From positions 96,077-160,076 of the forward strand of contig QHSL01000059.1 in assembly GCA_003220435.1 (NCBI GenBank): 64,000 nt of DNA. The letters are read 5' to 3'. This document shows, piece after piece, positions 1 through 8,800 of the stretch. Within the stretch, counting starts at the first letter, position 1; each line of letters begins with the position of its first letter. This DNA is from Candidatus Rokuibacteriota bacterium. Its GTDB lineage: Bacteria; Methylomirabilota; Methylomirabilia; Rokubacteriales; CSP1-6. The position numbers were made by a program, and so were the translations under genes. Below the pieces are notes generated by a model. That model was not told the origin of the DNA and did no database searches. It saw nothing but the letters and a program-made list of their open reading frames with translations.

Positions 1-1695
1 AGCGCGACGGCGGTGTGGGCGCCGACCGGCATCGCGCTCGCGGCGTTTCTCCGGCTCGGCTACGGCGTGTGGCCGGCGATCTTTGTCGCCGCCTTCCTGG
101 TCAACGTCACGACGGCGGGCTCGATCGTGACCTCGATCGGGATCGCGCTCGGCAACACCCTCGAGGGGGCGGTCGGCTGCTACCTGGTGACGCGGTTCGC
201 GCCGTGTAGCGCGTCGTTCAGCCGCCCCGCGGACGTCTTCGCCTTCACCGGGCTCGCTGCGCTCGCCGGCACGACGGTGAGCGCCTCCGTCGGCGTGACG
301 ACTCTGGCGCTGGGCGGGTACGCCAGCTGGGGAGACTATGGCGCGATCTGGACGACGTGGTGGCTCGGAGACGCCGCGGGCGCTCTCATCTTCGCGCCGC
401 CCGTGCTTCTCTGGAGCGGGCAGCTTCGGCGCGGGTTCCGACCGCGATGGTTGGAGACCTCCCTCTCACTGCTGGTCACGGTCGCCGTGGGTGTGGTCGT
501 CTTCAGCGGCTGGCTACCGGCACCGGTCCAGCGGCTCGAGTTCCTCGTGATTCCCCCCATCGTCTGGGTCGCCTTCCGATTCGGCCCACGCGAGGCGGCC
601 ACGGCGGCCCTCGTGATGTCGACGATCGCCCTCTGGGCCACCGTGCGCGGCGTCGGCCCATTCGCGCTCGAGGCGCCTCGGGTGGCGCTCCTCTCGCTGC
701 AGGCGTACATGAGCGTGATCACGTTGACGGCGCTCGTCCTGGCCGCCGCCGCCGCGGACCGCCGCCGGGCCGAGGAGGACCGCCTGCGAGAGGCTCGGGA
801 TCGGGTGCGGACTCACGAGGCGCTCGGGCAGAGCGAGGAGCTGCATCGCGCCATCGCCGAGCTGACCTCGGATTTCGCCGTCATCGTGCGCCTCGAGCCG
901 GACGGCTCAATCGTCCTCGAATCGGCGACCGACGGCTTCAGACGAGTGACGGGCTACGCGCCCGAGGAGCTGGCCGGCCGTTTCGACTGGCGGCGCCTCC
1001 TGGATGTCGACACGTTCACCGACGCGTCGATCGTGGGCGAGCGCCTTCGGTCGGGCGAGCGCCTCTCGCTCGAGCTCCGGATCGTCGCGAAGGACGGTGC
1101 CAGGCGGTGGCTCCGCTGTCACGCCGAGCCCTTCCGGCGCGGCGAGCCGGATCGCATCGACCGCATCATCGCCTCGGCCGAAGACGTCACCGACCGTCGA
1201 GGAGCGGACGAGGCGCTTCGACGTCATCAGGAGGTGATCCGCGAGCTGTCCACGCCGGTCCTTCGCATTCGCGACCGCCTGCTCATCCTGCCCGTGATCG
1301 GCCAGATCGACGCCCAGCGCGCTCAACACCTGACCACGGAGCTCTTGAGCAGCATCCGGATCAACCGGGCGCGGGTGGTGGTGATCGACATGACCGGGGT
1401 TCCGACGATGACCCCCGACGTCGGCCACCAGATCTTGAAGACGATCGAGGCGTGCCGGCTTCTGGGCGCGGCGATCATCGTCACCGGCCTCTCCCACGCG
1501 ATCGCCGACACGCTCGTCTCGTTCGGCCTCGACATCGGCCGGGTGACGAGCCTCGGCGACTTGCAGAGCGGCATGGAGGAAGCCGAGCGGCTCCTCGGCG
1601 CCGGCAGGACCCTCGCCGGCACCGATTCCACTGGGACGAGCGGAGGAACGTCGAGCCTCACCGGAGGAGAGCGGCCGCACCGACAATCGCCCTGA
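1..1695 (+). CDS. MASE1-PAS-STAS membrane sensor protein (5' end outside window)
   Basis: The reading frame is open to base 1 and the first residues (SATAVWAPTGIAL) already match the interior of a MASE1 domain, so the true start lies upstream. About 250 residues of hydrophobic MASE1 membrane segments are followed by a short charged linker, a PAS domain (roughly residues 275-400, with a PAC-like end at DVTDRRG) and a C-terminal STAS domain (about 425-535) of the RsbR/anti-anti-sigma type. There is no GGDEF, EAL, kinase or ATPase domain. The family logic is a membrane input passed through PAS to a protein-protein STAS output, as in stressosome-like switching, but the partner is not visible here. 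The tail after residue 540 is Gly/Thr/Ser-rich and probably disordered. Domain calls are confident; the physiological role is not. Confidence 0.85.
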   Translation, partial: SATAVWAPTGIALAAFLRLGYGVWPAIFVAAFLVNVTTAGSIVTSIGIALGNTLEGAVGCYLVTRFAPCSASFSRPADVFAFTGLAALAGTTVSASVGVTTLALGGYASWGDYGAIWTTWWLGDAAGALIFAPPVLLWSGQLRRGFRPRWLETSLSLLVTVAVGVVVFSGWLPAPVQRLEFLVIPPIVWVAFRFGPREAATAALVMSTIALWATVRGVGPFALEAPRVALLSLQAYMSVITLTALVLAAAAADRRRAEEDRLREARDRVRTHEALGQSEELHRAIAELTSDFAVIVRLEPDGSIVLESATDGFRRVTGYAPEELAGRFDWRRLLDVDTFTDASIVGERLRSGERLSLELRIVAKDGARRWLRCHAEPFRRGEPDRIDRIIASAEDVTDRRGADEALRRHQEVIRELSTPVLRIRDRLLILPVIGQIDAQRAQHLTTELLSSIRINRARVVVIDMTGVPTMTPDVGHQILKTIEACRLLGAAIIVTGLSHAIADTLVSFGLDIGRVTSLGDLQSGMEEAERLLGAGRTLAGTDSTGTSGGTSSLTGGERPHRQSP

Positions 1696-1728
1696 GCTCT
1701 CGACGAATGTCGAGTGAGCCCATCTGTC

Positions 1729-1968
1729 TCACACGCCCGAGTAGCGGCCTGTCCCGCGCGCCTGGAGCTGGGCATAGCAGGCGAGCGCCAGCGAAAGCTG
1801 GCCTCGCATGTGCTTGATCTTGGAGAACAGGCGGAGGGCTTCGAGGTCGTCGGCGCTGTCCTCGAGGATCGCCGCGACCTCCGCCTCGGCCTGGGTCAGC
1901 TCGCCGAGCTCGACGAGCACGCGAGCTTCCTCCAGGCGCTGCTCGCGCCGTACCGTTGCTTCCATCAT
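1729..1968 (-). CDS. Small TPR-like helical protein
   Basis: This short gene encodes 79 residues starting MMEATVRREQRLEEAR. The sequence is strongly helical and amphipathic, with a TPR-like pattern (ARVLVELGELTQAEAEVAAI followed by a second helix pair), so a protein-interaction role is plausible. No catalytic motif, signal peptide or membrane segment is visible. No clear Shine-Dalgarno precedes either of the two adjacent ATGs; instead the start follows directly on the 57-bp repeat at 1973-2029. It is convergent with the MASE1 sensor gene. The same repeat lies just before the BNR-repeat gene at 41014, which supports this being a real gene start. Function unknown; moderate confidence that it is expressed. 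Confidence 0.5.
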   Translation of the reverse strand: MMEATVRREQRLEEARVLVELGELTQAEAEVAAILEDSADDLEALRLFSKIKHMRGQLSLALACYAQLQARGTGRYSGV

Positions 1969-1972
1969 TTTG

Positions 1973-2029
1973 TAGCCGCGCCTCTGCCGGCGGGTCCCCA
2001 GCCCCGCGACGGCTTGCGGCGCGCACCAC
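1973..2029 (-). repeat. Dispersed 57-bp upstream element, copy A
   Basis: Read on the minus strand, this 57-base segment matches 40940-40996 (plus strand) at 53 of 57 positions. Both copies end within about 20 bases of the start codon of an unrelated gene and point the same way as that gene. The inner part can fold (GCGGG paired with CCCGC, enclosed by GCCGC with GCGGC). It is probably part of a 5' untranslated region or a small repeat family. Confidence 0.7.
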
Positions 2030-2108
2030 GACTCGCGGAAGGGAGCCGGGACCTCACGGCTCTTGATCGAGGGTCGAGTCAGAACGCTCGACCGTCAAGC
2101 CGATGTCG

Positions 2109-2471
2109 TCAATAGCTGACGCAGGTACTCCCCTCGGACAGAAACTCGACGAGCTTCGCCCCGCCGACGATCGCCGCGCTGGCCACCAGGTTGTGCTCGT
2201 CGAGCTTGCGCTTCTTGAAGCAGGGCGAGCACACGAAGATCGTGCCCCCCGCCTTCGCGAAATTCTCGATGAGCTCGCGCAGCGGGGTGAACCCCTCCTC
2301 GCGGACATCGTCGGCGTACCCCTTCTGAGCGAGACGGACGCCCTCGACGCTCAGGAAGACGAGCGTCTCCTTGCCCGAGCCGACCGCGGCGTTGGCGATC
2401 ACGAAGCCCACGGTCGCCTTGTCCGGGTTGTCTTTCGCGTGTGTGAGGCTGACGCAGAATCGATTGGCCAT
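2109..2471 (-). CDS. DsrE-family protein
   Basis: This 120-residue protein has the DsrE/DsrF-like fold pattern: an N-terminal strand (MANRFCVSLTHAKDNP), a conserved middle (GKETLVFLSVEGVRLA) and a Cys-containing segment (FVCSPCFKKRKL) where sulfur-relay members carry the persulfidable cysteine. The ATG at 2471 is chosen because AAAGGAG sits 9 bases upstream; a longer frame upstream overlaps the TusA-like gene. It lies 2 bases downstream of that gene, so the two are almost certainly co-transcribed. DsrE and TusA proteins are partners in persulfide transfer during sulfur oxidation and tRNA thiolation. A cytoplasmic sulfur-carrier role is therefore likely, although no sulfur-oxidation enzymes are visible nearby. 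Confidence 0.85.
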   Translation of the reverse strand: MANRFCVSLTHAKDNPDKATVGFVIANAAVGSGKETLVFLSVEGVRLAQKGYADDVREEGFTPLRELIENFAKAGGTIFVCSPCFKKRKLDEHNLVASAAIVGGAKLVEFLSEGSTCVSY

Positions 2472-2473
2472 GA

Positions 2474-2719
2474 TCAGCTCTCCTTTCGGCGGATCCGATA
2501 CACCGGATGCTGCTGGGTCATGAGCGTGTGTCCGGTCATGCGGCACCAGGCGGGAATGTCGGCCCGGGCACCCGCATCGAACGCTATGAGCTTCAGCTCC
2601 TGCCCGGGCGCCATGCCCTCCAGGCGGAAACGAAGCTCGACCAAGAGCTTGCCGCAGCCGAGCTCACCGGCATCCCACTCACGGTCGGCGTCACGCCGGT
2701 CCGACGGGTCAGGGCTCAT
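2474..2719 (-). CDS. TusA-like sulfurtransferase (Cys-Gly variant)
   Basis: This 81-residue protein aligns with the TusA fold: a leading strand and helix (LGCGKLLVELRFRLEGM), a PGQ turn before the second strand, a DIPAWCRMTGH segment corresponding to the TusA DIPxFC region, and a final strand YRIRRK. TusA proteins carry the sulfur-accepting cysteine in a CPxP motif. Here the cysteine is kept but followed by Gly-Lys-Leu (CGKL). The gene directly precedes the DsrE-family gene, which supports a joint sulfur-carrier function. The start is the ATG at 2719. A sigma-54 activator is encoded 87 bases upstream in the same direction and may be linked. Confidence 0.75.
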   Translation of the reverse strand: MSPDPSDRRDADREWDAGELGCGKLLVELRFRLEGMAPGQELKLIAFDAGARADIPAWCRMTGHTLMTQQHPVYRIRRKES

Positions 2720-2806
2720 GCGACCGATACGTCCCCTCCGCTCAGGCGAAGCCTATAAGCAAACCTCGGTTTCGCAAGTCGCGCTCGCGGAGGAGGGCGA
2801 GCCCAC

Positions 2807-4381
2807 TCAGGCGGTGTGTCTGAAGCGTGCCCAGTCGATCCCGAGTCTGCGCATCCGGGCTCGGAGGGTGTGCGGGTTCACCTTCAATAGTCGAGCCGCG
2901 CCGTGCGGCCCCTCGATACGGCCGAGGGTGACGGCCAGGGCGGCTTCGATGTGCTTGCGGATGGCGCCGTCGAGCGCGCCGATAGAGTCGGCGGCCGCCT
3001 CGAGATGGCCCGGCGGCGTGCTCGGGGAGCGAGTCGGCGCGACCGGGATGGCCGCGGTGCCGAGGGCCGTCGCGACGTCCAGCCGCGCGCCGTTGCCGAG
3101 GATGGTGGCGCGATCGATCACGGCCCCGAGCTCGCGAACATTGCCCGGCCACGCGTACGAAACGAGCGCGGCCATGTCCTGCGCCGACGGCATCTGCACC
3201 GGCAGCCCGAACCGGGTCGCGGCTCGCTGGGCGAAATGACGCGCGAGGGCGGGTATGTCCTCGCGCCGCTCGCGCAGGGGCGGGAGCAGGACGGGGAACA
3301 CCGCGATCCGGTACCAGAGGTCCTCGCGGAAGCGGCCCTCGCGGACCATCGCGGTCAGATCGCGGTGGGTGGCCGTCACGATGCGCGTGTCGACCTTGAT
3401 CGCCTCCTGACCGCCGATTCGCTCCAGATAACCGTCTTGCAGCACGCGGAGCAGTCGCACCTGCGCGGCCGGCGGGAGGTCGCCGATCTCGTCCAGGAAC
3501 AGCGTGCCGCCGTCGGCGCGCTCGAACCAGCCCTTGCGCGTGTCCACGGCCCCGGTGAAGCTCCCGCGCTCGTGGCCGAACAGCTGCGAGTCGATCAGCT
3601 CGGGCGGGATCGCGCCGCAGTTGACGCGAACGAACGGCCCGGCCGACCGCGGCGAGCGCGTGTGGATCGCGCGCGCCACCACTTCCTTGCCGGCGCCGGT
3701 CTCGCCCAGGATCAGGATGGGCACGTCCGACCTCGCGACCAGCTCGACGCGCTCCAGCACCGAGCGCAGCCCGCCGTCGGCTCCCACGATCGTCTCGCCG
3801 CTCTGCGTTCGACCGAGCCGGGTCAGGAGCGACTGCTTCTCCGCCTCCGCCGTCTCGCGCAGCGCCGTGAGCTCGCGAAGGCGATGATGGTTCTCGAGCG
3901 CGACCGCGAAGGGGTCGAGGAGCGTGTGGACGAGCTCGACGTGGCGCGCGTCGAAGCGCTCGCCCTGGCGCGATAGCACGACCAGGATTCCCTGGAGGCC
4001 GCGCGGGCTCTCGAGCGGGCCCACGAGGGCCTCACCGCGGACGCCCCGCGGCACGCAGGGCGCCCAGTCCGCCACCGGCGACGCGCGCTCCGCACGGTGG
4101 GCGACTTCGCCGCGCTGGCACCATGCGAGCAGTCGCGCCGCGTCGCCCGACGAGCACTCGGTTGGACCCGTGTCGAGCGCGGCTCTTGATCCCGGCGGGC
4201 CCAGGGCCACGGTCTCGAGTCGGGAGCGCCTGACGTCGAGCTCTCGAATCAACACCGCCTCGAGCGGGAGCCAGTCGGCCAGGAGCCGGGCGATTGCCGC
4301 TGTCGATCGTGGGACCTCGATGTGGCGGCAGGCCTCCCTCCACACAGTCAGAAGAAGCTCTTGGAAGTCATTTGACGACAC
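2807..4381 (-). CDS. Sigma-54-dependent transcriptional activator (GAF-AAA+-Fis HTH)
   Basis: The 524-residue protein has an N-terminal GAF-like sensory region (about 15-185), a central AAA+ domain (about 205-435) and a C-terminal Fis-type helix-turn-helix (about 480-520). The AAA+ domain shows Walker A (GETGAGKE), Walker B (LFLDEIGD) and the sigma-54 contact loop as GSFTGA instead of the more common GAFTGA. The architecture resembles FhlA/NorR-type activators, which use a GAF input to license RpoN promoters. The predicted start is GTG at 4381 with no strong ribosome site. Just upstream lie two 8-base direct repeats that could be its operator. It reads towards the TusA/DsrE pair, but I found no convincing -24/-12 promoter there, so its target is unknown. 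Confidence 0.9.
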   Translation of the reverse strand: MSSNDFQELLLTVWREACRHIEVPRSTAAIARLLADWLPLEAVLIRELDVRRSRLETVALGPPGSRAALDTGPTECSSGDAARLLAWCQRGEVAHRAERASPVADWAPCVPRGVRGEALVGPLESPRGLQGILVVLSRQGERFDARHVELVHTLLDPFAVALENHHRLRELTALRETAEAEKQSLLTRLGRTQSGETIVGADGGLRSVLERVELVARSDVPILILGETGAGKEVVARAIHTRSPRSAGPFVRVNCGAIPPELIDSQLFGHERGSFTGAVDTRKGWFERADGGTLFLDEIGDLPPAAQVRLLRVLQDGYLERIGGQEAIKVDTRIVTATHRDLTAMVREGRFREDLWYRIAVFPVLLPPLRERREDIPALARHFAQRAATRFGLPVQMPSAQDMAALVSYAWPGNVRELGAVIDRATILGNGARLDVATALGTAAIPVAPTRSPSTPPGHLEAAADSIGALDGAIRKHIEAALAVTLGRIEGPHGAARLLKVNPHTLRARMRRLGIDWARFRHTA

Positions 4382-4394
4382 GATATCGGTAACC

Positions 4395-4423
4395 TATCAC
4401 GGAATCACTACCACATATCACGG
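4395..4423. promoter_or_regulatory. Direct-repeat operator candidate upstream of the sigma-54 activator
   Basis: TATCACGG occurs twice (4395-4402 and 4416-4423), 21 bases apart, which is two helical turns and so the same DNA face. It lies 14-42 bases upstream of the activator's GTG start. This AT-rich patch stands out from its GC-rich surroundings. An autoregulatory site is inferred, not demonstrated. Confidence 0.35.
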
Positions 4424-4592
4424 ACGGGGAGCCCTTCGGTGCGCTCGACGCCAAGGTGATGGCTCCGCCGGCCTTCTGGCCGAAGTCGCTCACGAGCGCT
4501 GCCGCGAGCTCGGCCTCCACCGGGCGCGGTGGTGGCGGTGGTGCCCCGCCGCATCGAGGTCTTCGTCGACCGGCCCCGCTGAGGGCCCGCGC

Positions 4593-5699
4593 TCAATCGC
4601 GCTTGAGCGTGGGCAAGACCTTCTCGCTGAAGAGCCGGATGTTCTTCATCGTGAGGTCGTGGGGCATGGAGCCGAACTGCAGGAGCGCCACCAGGACACC
4701 GGCGCCCACCTCGCGCGTTTGCGCGCGGATCTCGCGGATCACGTAGTCGGGGTCGCCCACGATCGACAGCCCTTCCTTCTGGCACAGGTCGAAGTCGAGC
4801 TCGTAGAGCGGCAGCTCCTCGGTTCTCGTGGCCGGCTGCCGCGTCGTCGCCGACTGCCCCATGAGCGCCATCGAGCCGCGGTGGTAGCTCAAGAGCTTCT
4901 GCCAGAAGTAGTTGAGGTGCGACTCGACCTCCTGGCGGGCGCGCGCGTTGGTCTCCGCGACGTAGATGTGGCGGACCAAATGGCAGTCCTCGGGAGTCGC
5001 CGTCCAACCGTGCTTGAGCGCGAGTTGCCGGTAGCGGTCGAAGACGGCGCGCGCGCGGCCGATCGTCCGGTACGCGGAGCCGGTTGGCACCCCGCGGCTG
5101 GCCGCGATCTCGAGCCCCTCCTCGCTGTCGGCGGGCAGGATGATCGGCGGGTGGGGCTGCTGGAGCGGGCGCGGCCAGATCGAGACCCGGTCGTAGGTGA
5201 AGTACTTTCCGCGCCACTCGAAGGGCGCGCGCTCCGTCCACGACTTCACGATCAGGTCCCACGCCTCGGTCATGCGGGGGCGAGCGTCGACCAGCGGAAT
5301 GCTGTAGGCGAGGAACTCCTGGGGCACCCCCCGCACGAATCCCGAGATGACGCGTCCGCCCGACATCACGTCGAGCATCGCGACCTCTTCGGCGAGCCGG
5401 AGCGGATGCGCGTGGAGCGCCGGCAAGTTCCCGAAGATGCCGATCTTGATCTTCTTCGTCCGCTGGGTGAGCACCGCCGCGATGAGGTTGGGTGAGGGCA
5501 TGAGCCCGTACGGTTTGGCGTGGTGCTCGTTGATACAGATCGCGTCGTAGCCGCACTCCTCGTAGAACTCCATCTGACGGAAGTGCTCGTCGTAGACCTG
5601 CCGCCCGAGCGCCGGGTCGTAGAGTCCGTTCGGGTCCGGATAGTAGGAAGCCTCGGCGAGGTGTGGCCACGGCATCAGATCGAACGCGTACACTCGCAT
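4593..5699 (-). CDS. LLM-class flavin-dependent oxidoreductase
   Basis: This 368-residue protein belongs to the bacterial luciferase-like monooxygenase superfamily (TIM barrel, FMN or F420 cofactor). Typical segments are the N-terminal ICINEHH motif, KIKIGIFGNLPALHAHPLRL, and the central SGGRVISGFVRGVP turn. Two in-frame ATGs lie close together (5705 and 5699). The GGGGAG ribosome site abuts the first and is 6 bases from the second, so I use 5699. It is monocistronic: the sigma-54 activator begins 211 bases downstream and the protease gene ends 108 bases upstream. Substrate cannot be read from sequence; family members oxidise aldehydes, sulfonates and other xenobiotics. Confidence 0.88.
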   Translation of the reverse strand: MRVYAFDLMPWPHLAEASYYPDPNGLYDPALGRQVYDEHFRQMEFYEECGYDAICINEHHAKPYGLMPSPNLIAAVLTQRTKKIKIGIFGNLPALHAHPLRLAEEVAMLDVMSGGRVISGFVRGVPQEFLAYSIPLVDARPRMTEAWDLIVKSWTERAPFEWRGKYFTYDRVSIWPRPLQQPHPPIILPADSEEGLEIAASRGVPTGSAYRTIGRARAVFDRYRQLALKHGWTATPEDCHLVRHIYVAETNARARQEVESHLNYFWQKLLSYHRGSMALMGQSATTRQPATRTEELPLYELDFDLCQKEGLSIVGDPDYVIREIRAQTREVGAGVLVALLQFGSMPHDLTMKNIRLFSEKVLPTLKRD

Positions 5700-5807
5700 G
5701 GTCATCTCCCCGCCCTCGCCGGCCTCGGTCGGAGGGTTCGAACGAATCACGGCAAGAGTATCACCGGGCCGTGCGAGCGAGCGGGCGAGTGTCGAGCCGG
5801 ACCGCCG

Positions 5808-8800
5808 CTACGGGATCGTCGTCGCGACGGTGACGACGGAGCCGTCGGCGAAAGACGCCGTCACGGTGAAGGTCTGGCCCGACACGAACGGCGATGGGTT
5901 GTAGTCGGAGGCGAACACGAAGAAGCTCCCGCCGTCGGCGACGGCGAAGTTCACGGTGCCGTTGGCGGCGTTGAGAAGCGCGCCATCGAGGCTGGCGGCG
6001 GCGCCGAGCGCCCAGGGCGACGAGGCCGAGTTGGAGTCCCAGGTGTCGATGCTTCCGCTGCGGCGCAACTCGAGGTTCGTGACCGTTCGCGGACCGCTGC
6101 CGGCCAGGACGGTCACCTGGAAAGTGCCGTCGAGCTTGGTGTCAGGCGCGAAGGCCGAGGAGCTCGCGCCGACCTTGTCGCGCAGCTTGCCAAGGAACGT
6201 CAGGCTGAGCGTCGGCGGCGGCGGCTTCACGGTGAAGCCGGCCGAGCGAACACCCGACTGGCCGTCCGGGTTCGTGACCGTGACGTCGCGCGGGCCCGTT
6301 GTCGCGGTCGAGGCCAGCGCGAGCGCGACCGAGATCTGAGTCGACGAGACGACCATCGTCGAGGTCACGGTGACGCCAGCGCCGAACGAGACGGTCGCCC
6401 CGGGCTGGAAGCTCGCGCCCGCGACCGTCGCGGTGAGCGTGGTTCCCTGAACCGCGCTACTCGGCGTCACGCTCGAAATCGACGGCACGGGCGGCAGCGT
6501 GACGGTCGTGGCGGCCGAAGTCCCGTCGGCGAAGTTCGCGGTGACGGTGAAGCCGGCCCCGCCATAGAACGGCGTGGGGTTGTAGTCCGAAGCGAACACG
6601 TAGAAGCTCCCGCCGTCAGCGACGCCGAAATTCACGGTGCCGTTTCCGGCGTTCAGGAGCGCGGTGTCGAGGCCGGCCCCGGCGCCGAGGGCCCAGGCGC
6701 CCGTCGCCGGGTCGGTGTCCCACGTGTCGATGCTCCCGTTGCGGCGCAGCTCGAGGCGTGCGACCGTCCGCTGACCGCTGCCGACCAGGACGGTCACCTG
6801 GAAGGTGCCGTCGAGCTTGCTGTCAGGCGCGAAGGCCGACGAGCTCTGCCCCACCTTGTCGCGCAACCTGCCCAGGAACGCGAGGCTGAGCGTCGGCGCC
6901 GGGGGCTGGACGGTGAAGCCGTTCGGGCGGACCGCGGACTGGCCGTCGGGGTTCGTGACCGTCACGTCACGCGGGCCGACCGCCGCCCCGCCGGCGATCG
7001 AGAGCGCGACGGAGAGCTGGGTGGCCGAGGCGACCGTCGTCGAGTTGATGGTGATGCCGGCGCCGAACGAGGCGCTCGCGCCTGACTGGAAGCTCGTGCC
7101 TGTCACGGTCACGCTCAGGCTCGCGCCCCGGGTGCCCGCGCTCGGCGCCACGCTCGAGATCGAGGGCATCGCGGGCAGGGTCGCGGTCGCCGTCGCCGTG
7201 GTCCCGTCGGCGAAGCTCGCGGTGACGGTGAAGCTGGCCCCGCCGACGAACGGTGTCGGGTTGTAGTCGGATGCGAACAGCTGGAACGTGCCGCCGTCGG
7301 CGACGGTGAAGCTGACCGTGCCGTTCCCGGCGTTCAGGAGCGCGCTGTCCAGCGTCGCCGCGGCGCCCAGAGCCCAGGGTGACGTGGCGGAGTTGGCGTC
7401 CCAGGCGTCGATGCTGCCGTTACGCCGAAGCTCGAGGCCCGTGACGGTCCGCTGACCGCTGCCGGCCTGGAGCGTGACCCGGAAGGTGCCGTCGAGGGCC
7501 CCGTCGGGCGCGAAGGCGGCGGAGCTCTGGCCCACCTTGTCGCGCAGCCGGCCCAGGAACGCGAGGCCGAGCACGGGCGGCGGCGACTGGACGGTGAAAC
7601 CGTTCGAGCGGATCACCGACTGGCCGTCGGGGTTCGTGACCGTGACGTCACGCGGGCCGACCGTCGCCGCGGTGGCGATCGAGATCGCGACCGAGAGCTG
7701 AGTCGACGAGACGACCGTCGTCGAGCTGATCGTGATCCCGGCGCCGAAGGACGCGGTCGCTCCCGGCTGGAAACCGGTGCCGGCCACGGTCACCGTGACG
7801 TTGGCGCCCTGCGCGCCGATGCTCGGCGTCACGCTCCCGATCGTCGGCATCGCGGGCAGGGTGAGGGACGCGCTGGCGGAGGTCCCGTCGGCGAAGTTCG
7901 CCGTGATCATGAACGCTGCGCCGCTCACGAACGGCGTCGGATTGTAGTCGGAGGCGAACACGTAGAAGGCGCCGCCGTCGGCGACGGCGAAGTTCACGGT
8001 GCCGTTCGCGCCGTTCAGCAGCGCGCTGTCGAGGCTACTCGCGGCGCCCAGCGCCCAGGGAGCCGAGGCGGAGTTCGAATCCCACAGGTCGATGCTTCCG
8101 GTGCGACGCAGCTCGAGGTTCGTGACCGTGCGGCCGCCGCTGCCGGCCTGGAGCGTGACTCGGAAGGTGCCGTCGAGGGCCCCGTCGGGCGCGAAGGCGG
8201 CGGAGCTCTGGCCCACCTTGTCGCGCAGCCGGCCCAGGAACGCGAGGCTGAGCGTCGCCGGCGGGGGCTGCACAGTGAAGCCGCCGGCGCGAATCGCCAG
8301 CTGGCCGTCGGGATTCGTGACCGTGACATCGCGTGGCCCGATCGTCGCGGTCGCATTGATCGCGAGGGTGACCGACAGCTCGGTGGACGACACGACCGTC
8401 ATCGAGCTGACCGTGATGCCGGCGCCGAAGGAGCTGGTCGCTCCGGTCTGGAAGTTCGTGCCGGTCACCGTGACGGTGAGACTCGCGCCCTGCGACCCGA
8501 CGCTCGGCGACACGCTCGAGATCGTGGGGATCGCCGGCAGGTTCAGGCTTGCGCTGGCCGACGTCCCGTCCGCGAAGTTGGCGGTCAGCGAGAAGGCCAT
8601 CCCGGTCGTGAACGGCGAGGGGTTCAGGTCAGACGCGAACAAGAAGAATGTCCCGCCGTCGGCGACGGGGAAGTTCACGGCCCCGTTCGATCCGTTCAGG
8701 AGCGCGCCGTCCAGGCCCGACGTCGCGCCCAGGGCCCAGTAGGCCGTCGCGGAGTTGGAGTCCCAGATATTGATGCTGCCGGCCTGGCGCAGCTCGACGC

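Noticed and set aside
2720-2806. Sigma-54 promoter before the TusA/DsrE pair
   Set aside because: No TGGC-N8-TTGC-like match with correct spacing was found, so the activator's target is left open.
5520-7085. Long plus-strand open frame opposite the protease repeats, plus many other long antisense frames (for example 20035-23121 and 44879-46654)
   Set aside because: High GC content suppresses stop codons in all frames. These frames have repetitive Arg/Gly/Asp-rich composition, match no family pattern and lie opposite genes with complete catalytic motifs.
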